Assembly: GCA_029550965.1 (NCBI GenBank)
Contig: JAKPGJ010000009.1
Span: 52,309-116,308 of the forward strand
Origin: Bacillota bacterium
GTDB taxonomy: Bacteria > Bacillota > Clostridia > Oscillospirales > CAG-382
Reading direction: 5' to 3'
DNA: 64,000 nucleotides
The notes below the pieces were generated by a model. It was not told the origin of the DNA. It saw nothing but the letters and a program-made list of their open reading frames with translations, and made no database searches. Positions 32,837-41,273 of the stretch are shown piece by piece. Positions within the stretch are counted from its first letter, which is position 1; the number at the start of each line of letters is the position of its first letter. The translations under genes and the position numbers were made by a program.

Positions 32837-33625
32837 ATGAGCGACACGTTAAAAATATTCATCGGCGTAATCATTCCGTTCGTAGGAACCGCGCTCGGCG
32901 CGGGTATGGTGATCTTCTTGAAAAACGAGATGAAACCGCTTCTGCAGAAAACCCTGCTCGGATTCGCGTCCGGCGTGATGATTGCCGCGTCGGTCTGGTC
33001 GCTGCTGATTCCCGCGATCGATATGGCGGAGGAACAGGGCAGCGCCGCGTGGATCCCCGCGACGGTCGGTTTTCTTTTGGGCATGGGGTTTTTGCTGTTT
33101 CTTGACAGCGTCATTCCGCACCTGCACATGGATACCGATAAACCGGAAGGCGCGAAATCAAAGCTGGGCAAAAATACCATGCTGGTGCTTGCGGTGACCC
33201 TCCACAACATCCCCGAGGGAATGGCGGTCGGCGTCCTTTTTGCCGGCATGCTTGCCGAAAACGCGGGCATTTCCGCCGCAGGCGCGTTCGCGCTCTCCAT
33301 TGGTATCGCGATACAGAATTTTCCCGAAGGCGCGATTATCTCGATGCCGCTTGTCGGAAACGGCATTTCAAAGCGAAGAGCTTTTTCGTACGGCGCATTG
33401 TCCGGAATCGTCGAGCCGGTCGGCGCGGTTTTGACCATCCTGCTGACCTCGCTGATTATTCCGGTGCTGCCGTACATACTGGCGTTTGCCGCCGGCGCGA
33501 TGATTTATGTCGTCGTGGAAGAACTGATTCCCGAGGCGCAGGCGGGCGACCACTCCAACTTCGGCACCATCGGCGTCGCGTTTGGCTTCGCTTTGATGAT
33601 GATTTTGGATGTAGCGCTTGGATAA
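32837..33625 (+). CDS. ZIP family metal transporter (ZupT-like)
   Basis: A 262-residue membrane protein with about eight helices. Metal-site motifs are visible as His-Asn-Ile-Pro-Glu-Gly near residue 118 and Gln-Asn-Phe-Pro-Glu-Gly near 155, followed by Glu-Glu-Leu-Ile-Pro-Glu-Ala near 230. ZIP proteins move Zn2+, Fe2+ or Mn2+ towards the cytoplasm. It starts eight bases after the DtxR-type regulator and is probably cotranscribed, which suggests its substrate is the same metal sensed by that regulator. Confidence 0.9.
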   Translation: MSDTLKIFIGVIIPFVGTALGAGMVIFLKNEMKPLLQKTLLGFASGVMIAASVWSLLIPAIDMAEEQGSAAWIPATVGFLLGMGFLLFLDSVIPHLHMDTDKPEGAKSKLGKNTMLVLAVTLHNIPEGMAVGVLFAGMLAENAGISAAGAFALSIGIAIQNFPEGAIISMPLVGNGISKRRAFSYGALSGIVEPVGAVLTILLTSLIIPVLPYILAFAAGAMIYVVVEELIPEAQAGDHSNFGTIGVAFGFALMMILDVALG

Positions 33626-33702
33626 CTATAAAAAAGCGGTTTTCTGTCCCGAAAACCACTTTGCTTGTTTTTCGATCAAAATGAAAAGGCAGGGATGTTC
33701 CG

Positions 33703-35400
33703 TTGAAAAAGAAAATCATTATCATAGGCGGCGTCGCGGGCGGAGCGACCGCCGCGACAAGGTTAAGACGCTTGAACGAGGACGCTCAGATTATTCTGTT
33801 CGAACGGGACGAGTACATCTCGTTCGCGAACTGCGGACTGCCCTATTACATCGGCGGCGTCATACCCGACCGCGACGATCTGCTGGTGCAAACCGCAAAA
33901 GAAATGTCGGTCCGCTTTAAGCTGGATATCCGCGTCTTCTCGGAGGTGCTTTCCGTCGACCGGAACAACAGGACGGTCCGCGTCCGTGACCGGGTTAAGA
34001 ATACCGAATACGACGAAACCTACGACGTTCTGATTCTCTCCCCCGGCGCAAAGCCCATAAAGCCGGCGCTGCCGGGCATCGATGCGGCCGAAAACCTGTT
34101 TACGCTCCGAAACATCGCCGACACGGACGCAATCAAAGCGTTTGTGACCGAGAAAAAGCCCAAAACCGCGGTCGTGGCGGGCGGCGGCTTTATCGGGCTC
34201 GAAATGGCGGAAAACCTTTGCCGGCTCGGCATCAAGGTTACGATTGTCGAAAAACTGCCGCAGGTGATTCGTCCGCTGGACTTCGAGATGGCGCAGTTTT
34301 TGCACAGAGAGTTGAACAGACACGGCGTCGACCTGATTCTGGGCGACGGCATCGCGGCGTTTCAGGATAAAGGCAGAACGGTCTGTTTAGAAAGCGGAAG
34401 AACGCTTTCCTGCAATATGGCCGTCCTCGCGATCGGCGTCTCGCCCGAGAACACGCTTGCCAAATCCGCGTCGCTCGCGCTCGGACCGAAAGGGCATATT
34501 CTGACAAACCATCATTTTCAAACCCTCGACGCCAAAACCGGAAAAACCGTCGAAGAGATTTACGCCATCGGCGACGCGATAGCGGTAACCGACTTAATAG
34601 ACGGAAGCAAAACGGCGATTCCGCTCGCGTGGCATGCCAACCGGCAGGCGCACATCGTCGCGGACCGCATCAGCGGCAGAGCGGCAACCTATAAAGGCGC
34701 GCTGGGGACTTCGGTCGTCAAGGTGTTCGACCTGACCGCCGCCGCGGCCGGCAACAGCGAAGCGCAGCTGAAGGCGAAAAATATTCCCTACCTTGCCATC
34801 CACGTGCACCGGGCAAACCACGCGACCTATTATCCCGGCGCGGCCGATATATCGTTTAAACTGCTGTTTTCTCCGACGGACGGGAAAATCCTCGGCGCGC
34901 AGGCCGTCGGCAGAGCGGGGACCGAGAAAAGGATAGACGTTTTGTCTACCGTCATGAAGCTGGGCGGCTCCGTCTATGACCTGCCCGACCTTGAGTTCTG
35001 CTACGCCCCGCCCTATTCTTCCGCGAAGGACCCGGTCAACATCCTCGGCTACGTCGCGGTCAACGCGCTTGCCGGCGATTATAAATTCGCGCAGTATTAC
35101 GAGATCGACGACGTCGTAAAAAAAGGCGGACTGCTCCTTGACGTCCGCACGGAATATGAATTTTCAGCCGGTCACATCGAGGGCGCCCGCAACGTTCCGC
35201 TGAACCAAATCCGCAGGCGTATTCATGAACTAAACCTGCCCAAAGAGATGCCGATTTATGTTTACTGCCAGGTCGGCGTGCGCGCGCACACCGCGCTGAT
35301 GATTCTGAAGGGCATGGGATTTACCAACTTGTATAACCTCTCCGGCGGTTATGTCACCTACAAAATCGCAAAGTATAAACCGTCCGACAATGCAAATTGA
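33703..35400 (+). CDS. CoA-disulfide reductase-like flavoprotein with C-terminal rhodanese domain
   Basis: A 565-residue protein. FAD domain Ile-Gly-Gly-Val-Ala-Gly-Gly-Ala-Thr-Ala-Ala-Thr-Arg, then the redox Cys in Ser-Phe-Ala-Asn-Cys-Gly-Leu-Pro-Tyr-Tyr near residue 43, which is the single active cysteine of CoA-disulfide/CoA-persulfide reductases. NAD motif near residue 155, dimerisation domain to about 450, then a rhodanese domain with active Cys in Tyr-Cys-Gln-Val-Gly-Val near 530. Such fusions reduce CoA disulfide, persulfide or polysulfide. Start is TTG preceded by GGCAGGGA. It follows the ZIP gene by about 80 bases and ends before a bidirectional terminator. Confidence 0.9.
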   Translation: MKKKIIIIGGVAGGATAATRLRRLNEDAQIILFERDEYISFANCGLPYYIGGVIPDRDDLLVQTAKEMSVRFKLDIRVFSEVLSVDRNNRTVRVRDRVKNTEYDETYDVLILSPGAKPIKPALPGIDAAENLFTLRNIADTDAIKAFVTEKKPKTAVVAGGGFIGLEMAENLCRLGIKVTIVEKLPQVIRPLDFEMAQFLHRELNRHGVDLILGDGIAAFQDKGRTVCLESGRTLSCNMAVLAIGVSPENTLAKSASLALGPKGHILTNHHFQTLDAKTGKTVEEIYAIGDAIAVTDLIDGSKTAIPLAWHANRQAHIVADRISGRAATYKGALGTSVVKVFDLTAAAAGNSEAQLKAKNIPYLAIHVHRANHATYYPGAADISFKLLFSPTDGKILGAQAVGRAGTEKRIDVLSTVMKLGGSVYDLPDLEFCYAPPYSSAKDPVNILGYVAVNALAGDYKFAQYYEIDDVVKKGGLLLDVRTEYEFSAGHIEGARNVPLNQIRRRIHELNLPKEMPIYVYCQVGVRAHTALMILKGMGFTNLYNLSGGYVTYKIAKYKPSDNAN

Positions 35401-35429
35401 GATTAGGCTTTTCACATTGAAAAATAAAC

Positions 35430-35469
35430 AACCGCTTCTATACCGACTTGGTATAAAAGCGGTTTTCTT
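35430..35469. terminator. Bidirectional terminator between the rhodanese gene and the cap genes
   Basis: AACCGCTT-c-TATACC (35430-35444) pairs with GGTATA-a-AAGCGGTT (35450-35464), one mismatch, five-base loop, with A/T runs outside both arms. Confidence 0.85.
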
Positions 35470-35471
35470 TA

Positions 35472-36602
35472 TTAAAACTTCCGCCAGACCATATGGTTGA
35501 CGATTCCGGTATAGCTCTGGATAATCTTTACAACCTTTGTGCTGACGTTTTCGTCCGTGTAGTCCGGCACTTGGACGCCGATATCGCCGTTCTTCTGCAT
35601 TTCCACCGCCAGTTCGACAGCCTGAAGCACCTGCTCGGTGGTGATGCAGCCGATGATGAAGTTGCCCTTGTCGATCGCTTCCGGACGCTCGGTGCTCGTA
35701 CGGATGCAGACCGCCGGAAAGGCGCGGAAGTATGAGCTTTCCTCCGGCAATGTTCCGCTGTCGGAGACGACGCAGAAGGCGTTCAGCTGCAGTTTATTGT
35801 AGTCGGAGAACCCGAAAGGCTTTAAACTCCGTACGTTCGGATGGAATTTGAACCCTCTCTGTTTGATAAACTTCTCGCTGCGCGGATGGGTCGAGTAGAT
35901 GACCGGCATATCGTATTTCTCCGCAAGCGCGTTGACCGCGTTCATCAGCGCGAAGAAATTTTGCTCGTTGTCGATGTTCTCCTCGCGGTGCGCGGAGAGA
36001 AGAATGTATCTTCCTTTTTCAAGCCCCAATGCCTCTAAAATTTTACTGTTTTTAATCTTTTCAAGGTTCGCGGTCAGCACCTCCGGCATCGGCGAACCGG
36101 TCACATAAGTACGCTCCTTTGGCCTTCCCTCGGCGTTGAGGTAGCGCCGCGCGTGCTCGCTGTAACAGAGGTTTACGTCCGCGATATGATCGACGATGCG
36201 GCGGTTGGTTTCCTCCGGCAGGTTCTCGTCAAAGCAGCGGTTGCCCGCTTCCATATGGAATATCGGGATTTTTAGCCTTTTTGCCGAAATCGCCGACAAG
36301 GCGGAGTTCGTGTCGCCCAAAATCAGCAAAGCGTCTGGTTTGGTTTCCACCATCAGTTTGTAACTTTTCGCGATGATGTTGCCGATGGTTTCGCCGAGAT
36401 CCGCGCCCACGGCGTCCAAATAATAATCCGGCTGCCGCAGCCCTAAATCCTCAAAGAAAATCTGGTTCAGCGTATAATCGTAGTTCTGCCCGGTATGTAC
36501 GAGAATATGCTCAAAATATTTATCGCACTTTTTGATAACCTCAGACAGCCGTATAATCTCCGGCCTTGTCCCGATGATGGTCATTAGCTTCAGTTTACGC
36601 AT
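35472..36602 (-). CDS. capG: UDP-N-acetylglucosamine 2-epimerase family, CapG/FnlC type
   Basis: A 376-residue non-hydrolysing 2-epimerase: Ile-Gly-Thr-Arg-Pro-Glu-Ile-Ile at the N-terminus, His-Thr-Gly-Gln-Asn-Tyr-Asp near 37, His-Met-Glu-Ala-Gly near 118, Ser-Ala-His-Arg-Glu-Glu-Asn near 212 and Asp-Ser-Gly-Thr-Leu-Pro-Glu-Glu near 288. With capE and capF directly upstream it should perform the last step of UDP-N-acetyl-L-fucosamine synthesis (C2 epimerisation of the L-talose intermediate). Taken alone it could be a WecB-type enzyme; the context decides for CapG. Confidence 0.88.
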   Translation of the reverse strand: MRKLKLMTIIGTRPEIIRLSEVIKKCDKYFEHILVHTGQNYDYTLNQIFFEDLGLRQPDYYLDAVGADLGETIGNIIAKSYKLMVETKPDALLILGDTNSALSAISAKRLKIPIFHMEAGNRCFDENLPEETNRRIVDHIADVNLCYSEHARRYLNAEGRPKERTYVTGSPMPEVLTANLEKIKNSKILEALGLEKGRYILLSAHREENIDNEQNFFALMNAVNALAEKYDMPVIYSTHPRSEKFIKQRGFKFHPNVRSLKPFGFSDYNKLQLNAFCVVSDSGTLPEESSYFRAFPAVCIRTSTERPEAIDKGNFIIGCITTEQVLQAVELAVEMQKNGDIGVQVPDYTDENVSTKVVKIIQSYTGIVNHMVWRKF

Positions 36603-36605
36603 TCC

Positions 36606-37718
36606 CTACACCTCTAAATAGTAAGTATCCGGATTGTTCGGGTCGAACGGCTCGCTCGCCCACATAAACGTGACAAGGTCGGTGTCGCCGATGTTCTGAA
36701 TATTGTGCGTGTATCCGGTCGGAATATCCACTACTTCCAGCTTTTCGCCGCTGACATAGTATTCGACGACCTCGTCGCTGTCTATTCTGCGGAACCGGAT
36801 GACGCCCTTACCGCTGACGACAAGGAATTTTTCGTTCTTGGTGTTGTGCCAGTGGTTGCCTTTGGTAACGCCGGGTTTGGCGATGTTGACCGAGAACTGC
36901 CCTCTGTCGGCGGTGCGGATAATTTCGGTAAAGCTGCCCCGGTTGTCAACGTTGGTTTTCAATGCATAGGAGAACTGATCGGTCGGCAAATAGGAAAGGT
37001 ATGTCGCGTATAACTTCTTTGTAAACTCGTCCGCCATATTCGGAACGCCGAGCTGCTCGCGGGATGCTTTGAAGGAATAAAGCAGGTCGACAATCTCGCC
37101 GAGCGTCGCGCTGTGCACAACCGGTACGTAGCAGAATCCATCTTCGGTCATGCTCGGCTTGCCGTTCAACGCCCGCACCAGCTCTTCTACGACGTCGTCT
37201 ATGTAAACCAGATTTAATCGGTTGTTCCGGTCGCTAATCGTAATCGGCAGACCGCGCGCGATATTGTGGCAGAAGGTCGCGACCGCGCTGTTGTAGTTCG
37301 GCCTGCACCATTTTCCGAATACATTCGGAAAACGATAGACATATACCGCGACGCCGTTTTTCCTTCCGTATTCAAACAGCAAATCTTCCCCCGCCTTTTT
37401 GCTTTGGCCGTAGGGGTTGTCCAGCGCCGCCTGCGTCGAGGAGGACAGCATCACCGGGCATTTGTTGCTGTGCTTGACCAGCTTGTCCAGCAGTTCCGAC
37501 GTAAACCCGAAGTTCCCGGCCATATATTCCGAAGTATCCTTCGGACGGTTGACCCCCGCGAGATGGAACACAAAATCCGCCTGCGCGCAGTATGTGTCCA
37601 GAAGCGCCGGGTCGGTGTCCAAATCGTATTCAAAAATTTCGACGTATTTTCTGTTTTTCAGACCTGCGATTAAGTTTTTTCCGATAAAGCCCTTCGCGCC
37701 GGTTACGAGTATTTTCAT
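36606..37718 (-). CDS. capF: Capsular polysaccharide reductase CapF/FnlB (SDR plus C-terminal cupin)
   Basis: A 370-residue bifunctional protein. The N-terminal SDR part has Val-Thr-Gly-Ala-Lys-Gly-Phe-Ile-Gly-Lys-Asn and the Tyr-Gly-Gln-Ser-Lys-Lys active site near residue 103. The last ~120 residues form a cupin (Lys-Gly-Asn-His-Trp-His-Asn-Thr-Lys, Val-Val-Ser-Gly-Lys-Gly). This fusion is specific to CapF, which epimerises C3 and reduces C4 of the CapE product. Three bases separate it from both neighbours. Confidence 0.93.
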   Translation of the reverse strand: MKILVTGAKGFIGKNLIAGLKNRKYVEIFEYDLDTDPALLDTYCAQADFVFHLAGVNRPKDTSEYMAGNFGFTSELLDKLVKHSNKCPVMLSSSTQAALDNPYGQSKKAGEDLLFEYGRKNGVAVYVYRFPNVFGKWCRPNYNSAVATFCHNIARGLPITISDRNNRLNLVYIDDVVEELVRALNGKPSMTEDGFCYVPVVHSATLGEIVDLLYSFKASREQLGVPNMADEFTKKLYATYLSYLPTDQFSYALKTNVDNRGSFTEIIRTADRGQFSVNIAKPGVTKGNHWHNTKNEKFLVVSGKGVIRFRRIDSDEVVEYYVSGEKLEVVDIPTGYTHNIQNIGDTDLVTFMWASEPFDPNNPDTYYLEV

Positions 37719-37721
37719 TTT

Positions 37722-38753
37722 TTATTTGTTCTCCCATGCCGCGATTTCGTCTCTGATATATTGCAGCGACAAAAGTTTCTGCTTGACCTGCTCGACGTTT
37801 AATCGAACGGTGTTGTTCGAGTTAAACTCCGTAAGTCTGCTGCGCTTCTGGTCGCCCTGCGTGAAGTATTTTTCATAGTTTAAATCACGCTTGTCCGAAG
37901 GCACACGGTAGAAGTTGCCCAAGTCAATCGCGCGCGCGCACTCCTCGTTGGTCAGCAGGGTTTCGTACATTTTTTCACCGTGGCGGATGCCGATGATTTT
38001 GATTTCGTTGTCCGCGTGGAACAGCTCCTTAACAGCCTGCGCCAGATCGCCGATCGTGCAGGCAGGCGCTTTCTGAACCATAATGTCGCCGCTTTCGGCA
38101 TTGTTAAACGCGTACAAAACCAGATCAATCGCTTCGTCTAAGCTCATGATAAAGCGTGTCATGTTGGGGTCGGTCACCGTAAGCGGCTTGCCGGCCTTTA
38201 TCTGCTCAATAAAAAGCGGAATAACGCTTCCGCGCGAACACATAACGTTTCCGTATCTTGTGCAGCAGATGGTCGTCCTGTCGGGCGAGACCGTTCTTGA
38301 TTTCGCGACGATTACCTTTTCCATCATCGCTTTGGAAGTGCCCATCGCATTTACAGGATAAGCCGCCTTGTCCGTCGATAGGCAGATTACCTTCCTTACC
38401 CCCGCTTCGATCGCGGCGGTAAGCACGTTGTCGGTGCCGAGCACATTGGTTTTGACCGCTTCCAGCGGGAAAAACTCGCAGGAGGGAACCTGCTTGAGCG
38501 CCGCGGCGTGGAAAATATAATCGACGCCGTACATTGCGTTCTTGACGCTCGAAAGATCGCGCACGTCTCCGATATAAAATTTAATCTTGTCGCTCTGATA
38601 CTGATGGCGCATATCGTCCTGTTTTTTCTCGTCTCTGGAGAATATGCGAATCTCGCCGATGTCGGTTTTCAAAAAGCGGTTCAGCACCGCGTTTCCGAAC
38701 GAACCCGTTCCGCCGGTAATCAATAACGTCTTGCCCTTAAAAATATCCAACAT
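37722..38753 (-). CDS. capE: UDP-N-acetylglucosamine 4,6-dehydratase/5-epimerase CapE/FnlA
   Basis: A 343-residue extended SDR: Thr-Gly-Gly-Thr-Gly-Ser-Phe-Gly-Asn at the N-terminus, Ala-Ala-Ala-Leu-Lys-Gln-Val-Pro near residue 85 and the Met-Gly-Thr-Ser-Lys-x-Met-Met-Glu active-site variant near residue 136, which marks the inverting 4,6-dehydratases. It starts the capE-capF-capG operon for UDP-L-FucNAc, a precursor of surface polysaccharide. A near-consensus promoter lies just upstream. Confidence 0.92.
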   Translation of the reverse strand: MLDIFKGKTLLITGGTGSFGNAVLNRFLKTDIGEIRIFSRDEKKQDDMRHQYQSDKIKFYIGDVRDLSSVKNAMYGVDYIFHAAALKQVPSCEFFPLEAVKTNVLGTDNVLTAAIEAGVRKVICLSTDKAAYPVNAMGTSKAMMEKVIVAKSRTVSPDRTTICCTRYGNVMCSRGSVIPLFIEQIKAGKPLTVTDPNMTRFIMSLDEAIDLVLYAFNNAESGDIMVQKAPACTIGDLAQAVKELFHADNEIKIIGIRHGEKMYETLLTNEECARAIDLGNFYRVPSDKRDLNYEKYFTQGDQKRSRLTEFNSNNTVRLNVEQVKQKLLSLQYIRDEIAAWENK

Positions 38754-38797
38754 ATGATCGTCCCTTTATATTTTTTATTACATCGCTTATTGATTTG

Positions 38798-38826
38798 ATT
38801 ATATCATAGTCCATATAGGGTGTAAA
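38798..38826 (-). promoter_or_regulatory. Promoter of the capEFG operon
   Basis: On the minus strand TTTACA (38826-38821), a 17-base spacer and TATAAT (38803-38798), with AAAGGGA later in the short leader of capE. Confidence 0.8.
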
Positions 38827-39147
38827 GGAATACTTTAAACGCATTTGCGGCGTTTTCCGAAACCGGAATGCCGCCTTCGGGGACTGCGCAGTACTTAAAA
38901 GCGGCACCGATGCAAAGCGCTTCTCTCAAGGACATATCAATTATACTTCTTCGCTATCGGTATTATTTTGTCGTAATCTGCGGGAAGATCGAATCTTCTT
39001 GATTCATCCCGATTTTTTATGATAATTCAACCAGTCCGGTTTTATGCTTTTTTATACTTTCTGCCGCACACCGGGCAGGGCAAACCGTCGCCGAGCGGCG
39101 CAATCGTAGACCCGGCCTTTTTGCCTTGCGCTCTCGTGCGCAAAAAA
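38827..39147. other. Intergenic region between capE and the dehydrogenase gene
   Basis: No gene is well supported. The minus strand just after the dehydrogenase stop has a small hairpin (TTGCGC/GCGCAA, 39126-39143, no T-run). A 33-codon frame starts from a TTG at 39143 and ends at 39042, finishing in Leu-Pro-Cys-Pro-Val-Cys-Gly-Arg-Lys-Tyr, which resembles a zinc-ribbon end. It has no clear ribosome site. The part nearer capE contains only the capE promoter and short unrecognised frames. Confidence 0.4.
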
Positions 39148-40215
39148 TCATTCATCAAACTCGCCCGACATATCTTCGCTTCCGAAATCGGTCAGCGGAA
39201 GCTTGACCGGCTTTCCTTCCTTCTGACTTTTGTAAATCGCAAGCACCATCTCAAGCGCGTTCCTGCCCGCGACCGCGTCCACATACGGTTTGCGGTTGTT
39301 TTGAACCGCGTCGATAAAGTCGGCGTACAGACTTACGTGCCCGTTTCCGTATATGTTCTCGGTCGGTTCCACAAAACCCTTGTTGTTTTCAATAGCGTCG
39401 GCAAAATCCCAAACTTCGATGGTGTTGACGCACGGTCCGCCGATTTTCACCGTGCCCTTTTCGCCGGATATAAACAATGTTTCCTCAAGGTTCTGCTGAT
39501 AGGTGTTCACCGTGCCCTCAATGGTAGCGACCGCGCCGTTTTTGAACTTTACTATGGCCATGCCGAGGTCTTCGCCTTCGATATAGTCGTGGAACTGCCT
39601 TCTTGTCGCGCCGTAAACCTCGTCCACTTCGTCGCCGAACATCCAGCGCAGAAGGTCAATGCCGTGTATGCACTGGTTCATCAGCGTGCCGCCGTCCTTC
39701 GCCCACTTGCCGCGCCATTCCGCCTGGTCGTAGTACGCTTTGTCGCGGTACCAGCGCACGTTGACGGCGCCGTGCGAGAGTCTGCCGAAATGTCCGGCTT
39801 CCAACGCCTTTCTCGTCTTTTGAATCGCCTGATTGAATCGGTTCTGATGGCTGACGCAGACCTTGACGCCCTTTTCCGCCGAGCGGCGGATGATTTCGTC
39901 CGCGTCCTTCATGTTCATCGCCATGGGCTTTTCGATGATGACATGAATTCCCCGGTCGATGCAGTACAAAGCCATCTCGGCGTGCTGCCAGCTCTCCGTC
40001 GCGACCGCGGCGACCTGCGGCCGGACTTCGTCAATCATTTTTTTATAGTCGGTATAACGCTTTATGTTTTGGTTTTGCAGGTTAAATTCGCGAAGCAACC
40101 CTACCATGTTTTCCGGCAAAATATCGCAGACCGCGGCAATATCGAGCCTGTTCTCCAATGCCGCGCGAATATGGTTTGGCGCGATTCGTCCGCAGCCGAT
40201 CAATACGTATTTCAT
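39148..40215 (-). CDS. Gfo/Idh/MocA family oxidoreductase (WlbA/WbpB-like)
   Basis: A 355-residue NAD(P)-dependent dehydrogenase: Ile-Gly-Cys-Gly-Arg-Ile-Ala nucleotide-binding turn, Ile-Glu-Lys-Pro-Met-Ala near residue 93 with the catalytic Lys, and Gly-Gly-Thr-Leu-Met-Asn-Gln-Cys-Ile-His-Gly-Ile-Asp near residue 175. The pattern Gln-Asn-Arg-Phe-Asn and the length resemble UDP-GlcNAc/UDP-GlcNAcA 3-dehydrogenases of surface glycan pathways. It is upstream of capEFG on the same strand but separated by that operon's own promoter. AAGGAG precedes the ATG. The substrate remains an inference. Confidence 0.78.
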   Translation of the reverse strand: MKYVLIGCGRIAPNHIRAALENRLDIAAVCDILPENMVGLLREFNLQNQNIKRYTDYKKMIDEVRPQVAAVATESWQHAEMALYCIDRGIHVIIEKPMAMNMKDADEIIRRSAEKGVKVCVSHQNRFNQAIQKTRKALEAGHFGRLSHGAVNVRWYRDKAYYDQAEWRGKWAKDGGTLMNQCIHGIDLLRWMFGDEVDEVYGATRRQFHDYIEGEDLGMAIVKFKNGAVATIEGTVNTYQQNLEETLFISGEKGTVKIGGPCVNTIEVWDFADAIENNKGFVEPTENIYGNGHVSLYADFIDAVQNNRKPYVDAVAGRNALEMVLAIYKSQKEGKPVKLPLTDFGSEDMSGEFDE

Positions 40216-40444
40216 ATTGAAACTCCTTTATTACAGCGCATATTTTTATAACAGCGTCGCATTACTGCCTTCCATTTTGTTATCCTTCGCCTGCCTATAA
40301 AACATCCGTTTCATTGTACCATATTCTATAATACAGGTCAACAATTTTAACATTTCTCTTAATTTTTATAGAATCCCTATTGATTTAACGCTCAAATCGC
40401 GATATATTACTGTAAAAAATCTCTATCAAATAAAGGAATGCAAA

Positions 40445-41116
40445 ATGTACAAGTTTGACACGCATGTTCACACCGCGGAAACCAGCCCGTGCGGTAAAAT
40501 CAGCGCGGCGGAAACCGTTCGTCTTTACAAGGAAGCAGGATACAGCGGAATCTGCATTACCGACCATTACACCAAATGGCTTTTTGAATCCTTTCGCAAA
40601 ACCGACTGGAAGGAAGCCGTCGACAGATACCTCGAAGGCTACCGCAGCGCAAAAGAATACGGCGACAGACACGGAATGGACGTCCTTTTGGGCGCGGAAG
40701 TGCTTATCGACGGCACCAGCAACGATTACCTGCTTTTCGGACTGAGCGAAGAAATCCTATACGATTATCCGCGCCTGTACGCATACGCGCCGGAAGAGTT
40801 GAGCGCGTTCGCAAAAAAACACAATCTTTTGCTGTTTCAGGCGCACCCGTTCCGGTCGTACGTTACGGCGGAGAACCCGCTTTTTCTGGACGGCGTCGAG
40901 GTTTTCAACGGCAATCCCAGACACGACTCGCGCAACGATCTGGCGCTCAGGTTCGCGCAGGAAAGCAACCTGCTCATGTCCGGCGGCTCCGACTTCCATC
41001 AGGTTGAGGACGTCGGACGAAGCGGCATTATGACCGATATCCGAATCAAAGACGCGAAAACCTTTGTCGAAGTGTTGAAATCCGGCAGACTGACCGTAAT
41101 CCGGACCGAAAACTAA
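40445..41116 (+). CDS. PHP domain metal-dependent phosphoesterase
   Basis: A 223-residue cytoplasmic PHP protein with the ligand motifs in order: Asp-Thr-His-Val-His-Thr near residue 5, Ile-Thr-Asp-His-Tyr near 39, Gly-Ala-Glu-Val near 81, Gln-Ala-His-Pro-Phe near 137 and Gly-Ser-Asp-Phe-His near 181. Related proteins include histidinol phosphatases and nucleotide-phosphate hydrolases; the substrate here is unknown. It stands alone on the plus strand between leftward genes and shares a terminator with the convergent asnB. Confidence 0.83.
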   Translation: MYKFDTHVHTAETSPCGKISAAETVRLYKEAGYSGICITDHYTKWLFESFRKTDWKEAVDRYLEGYRSAKEYGDRHGMDVLLGAEVLIDGTSNDYLLFGLSEEILYDYPRLYAYAPEELSAFAKKHNLLLFQAHPFRSYVTAENPLFLDGVEVFNGNPRHDSRNDLALRFAQESNLLMSGGSDFHQVEDVGRSGIMTDIRIKDAKTFVEVLKSGRLTVIRTEN

Positions 41117-41200
41117 ATACTAATCCCGACCCAAAAGTCGAATCGAAAAACGGCATCGTTCAAACCGAAGCCGCAGAAGCAACCGCGCAATAAAAAAAGC

Positions 41201-41229
41201 ATCCGGCATTTAAAAAATGCCGGATTTTT
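41201..41229. terminator. Bidirectional terminator between the PHP gene and asnB
   Basis: An 11-bp perfect stem, ATCCGGCATTT (41201-41211) with 41215-41225, three-base loop, T-run on the plus side and a run of seven T on the minus side. Confidence 0.9.
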
Positions 41230-41273
41230 CTGCGTATATGCGGATTTTGAAGTTTTTTCTCCAGTTTACTCTT

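Noticed and set aside
39019..40251. 410-codon plus-strand frame opposite the Gfo/Idh/MocA gene
   Set aside because: The minus-strand protein has clear family motifs and a ribosome site; this frame has neither.
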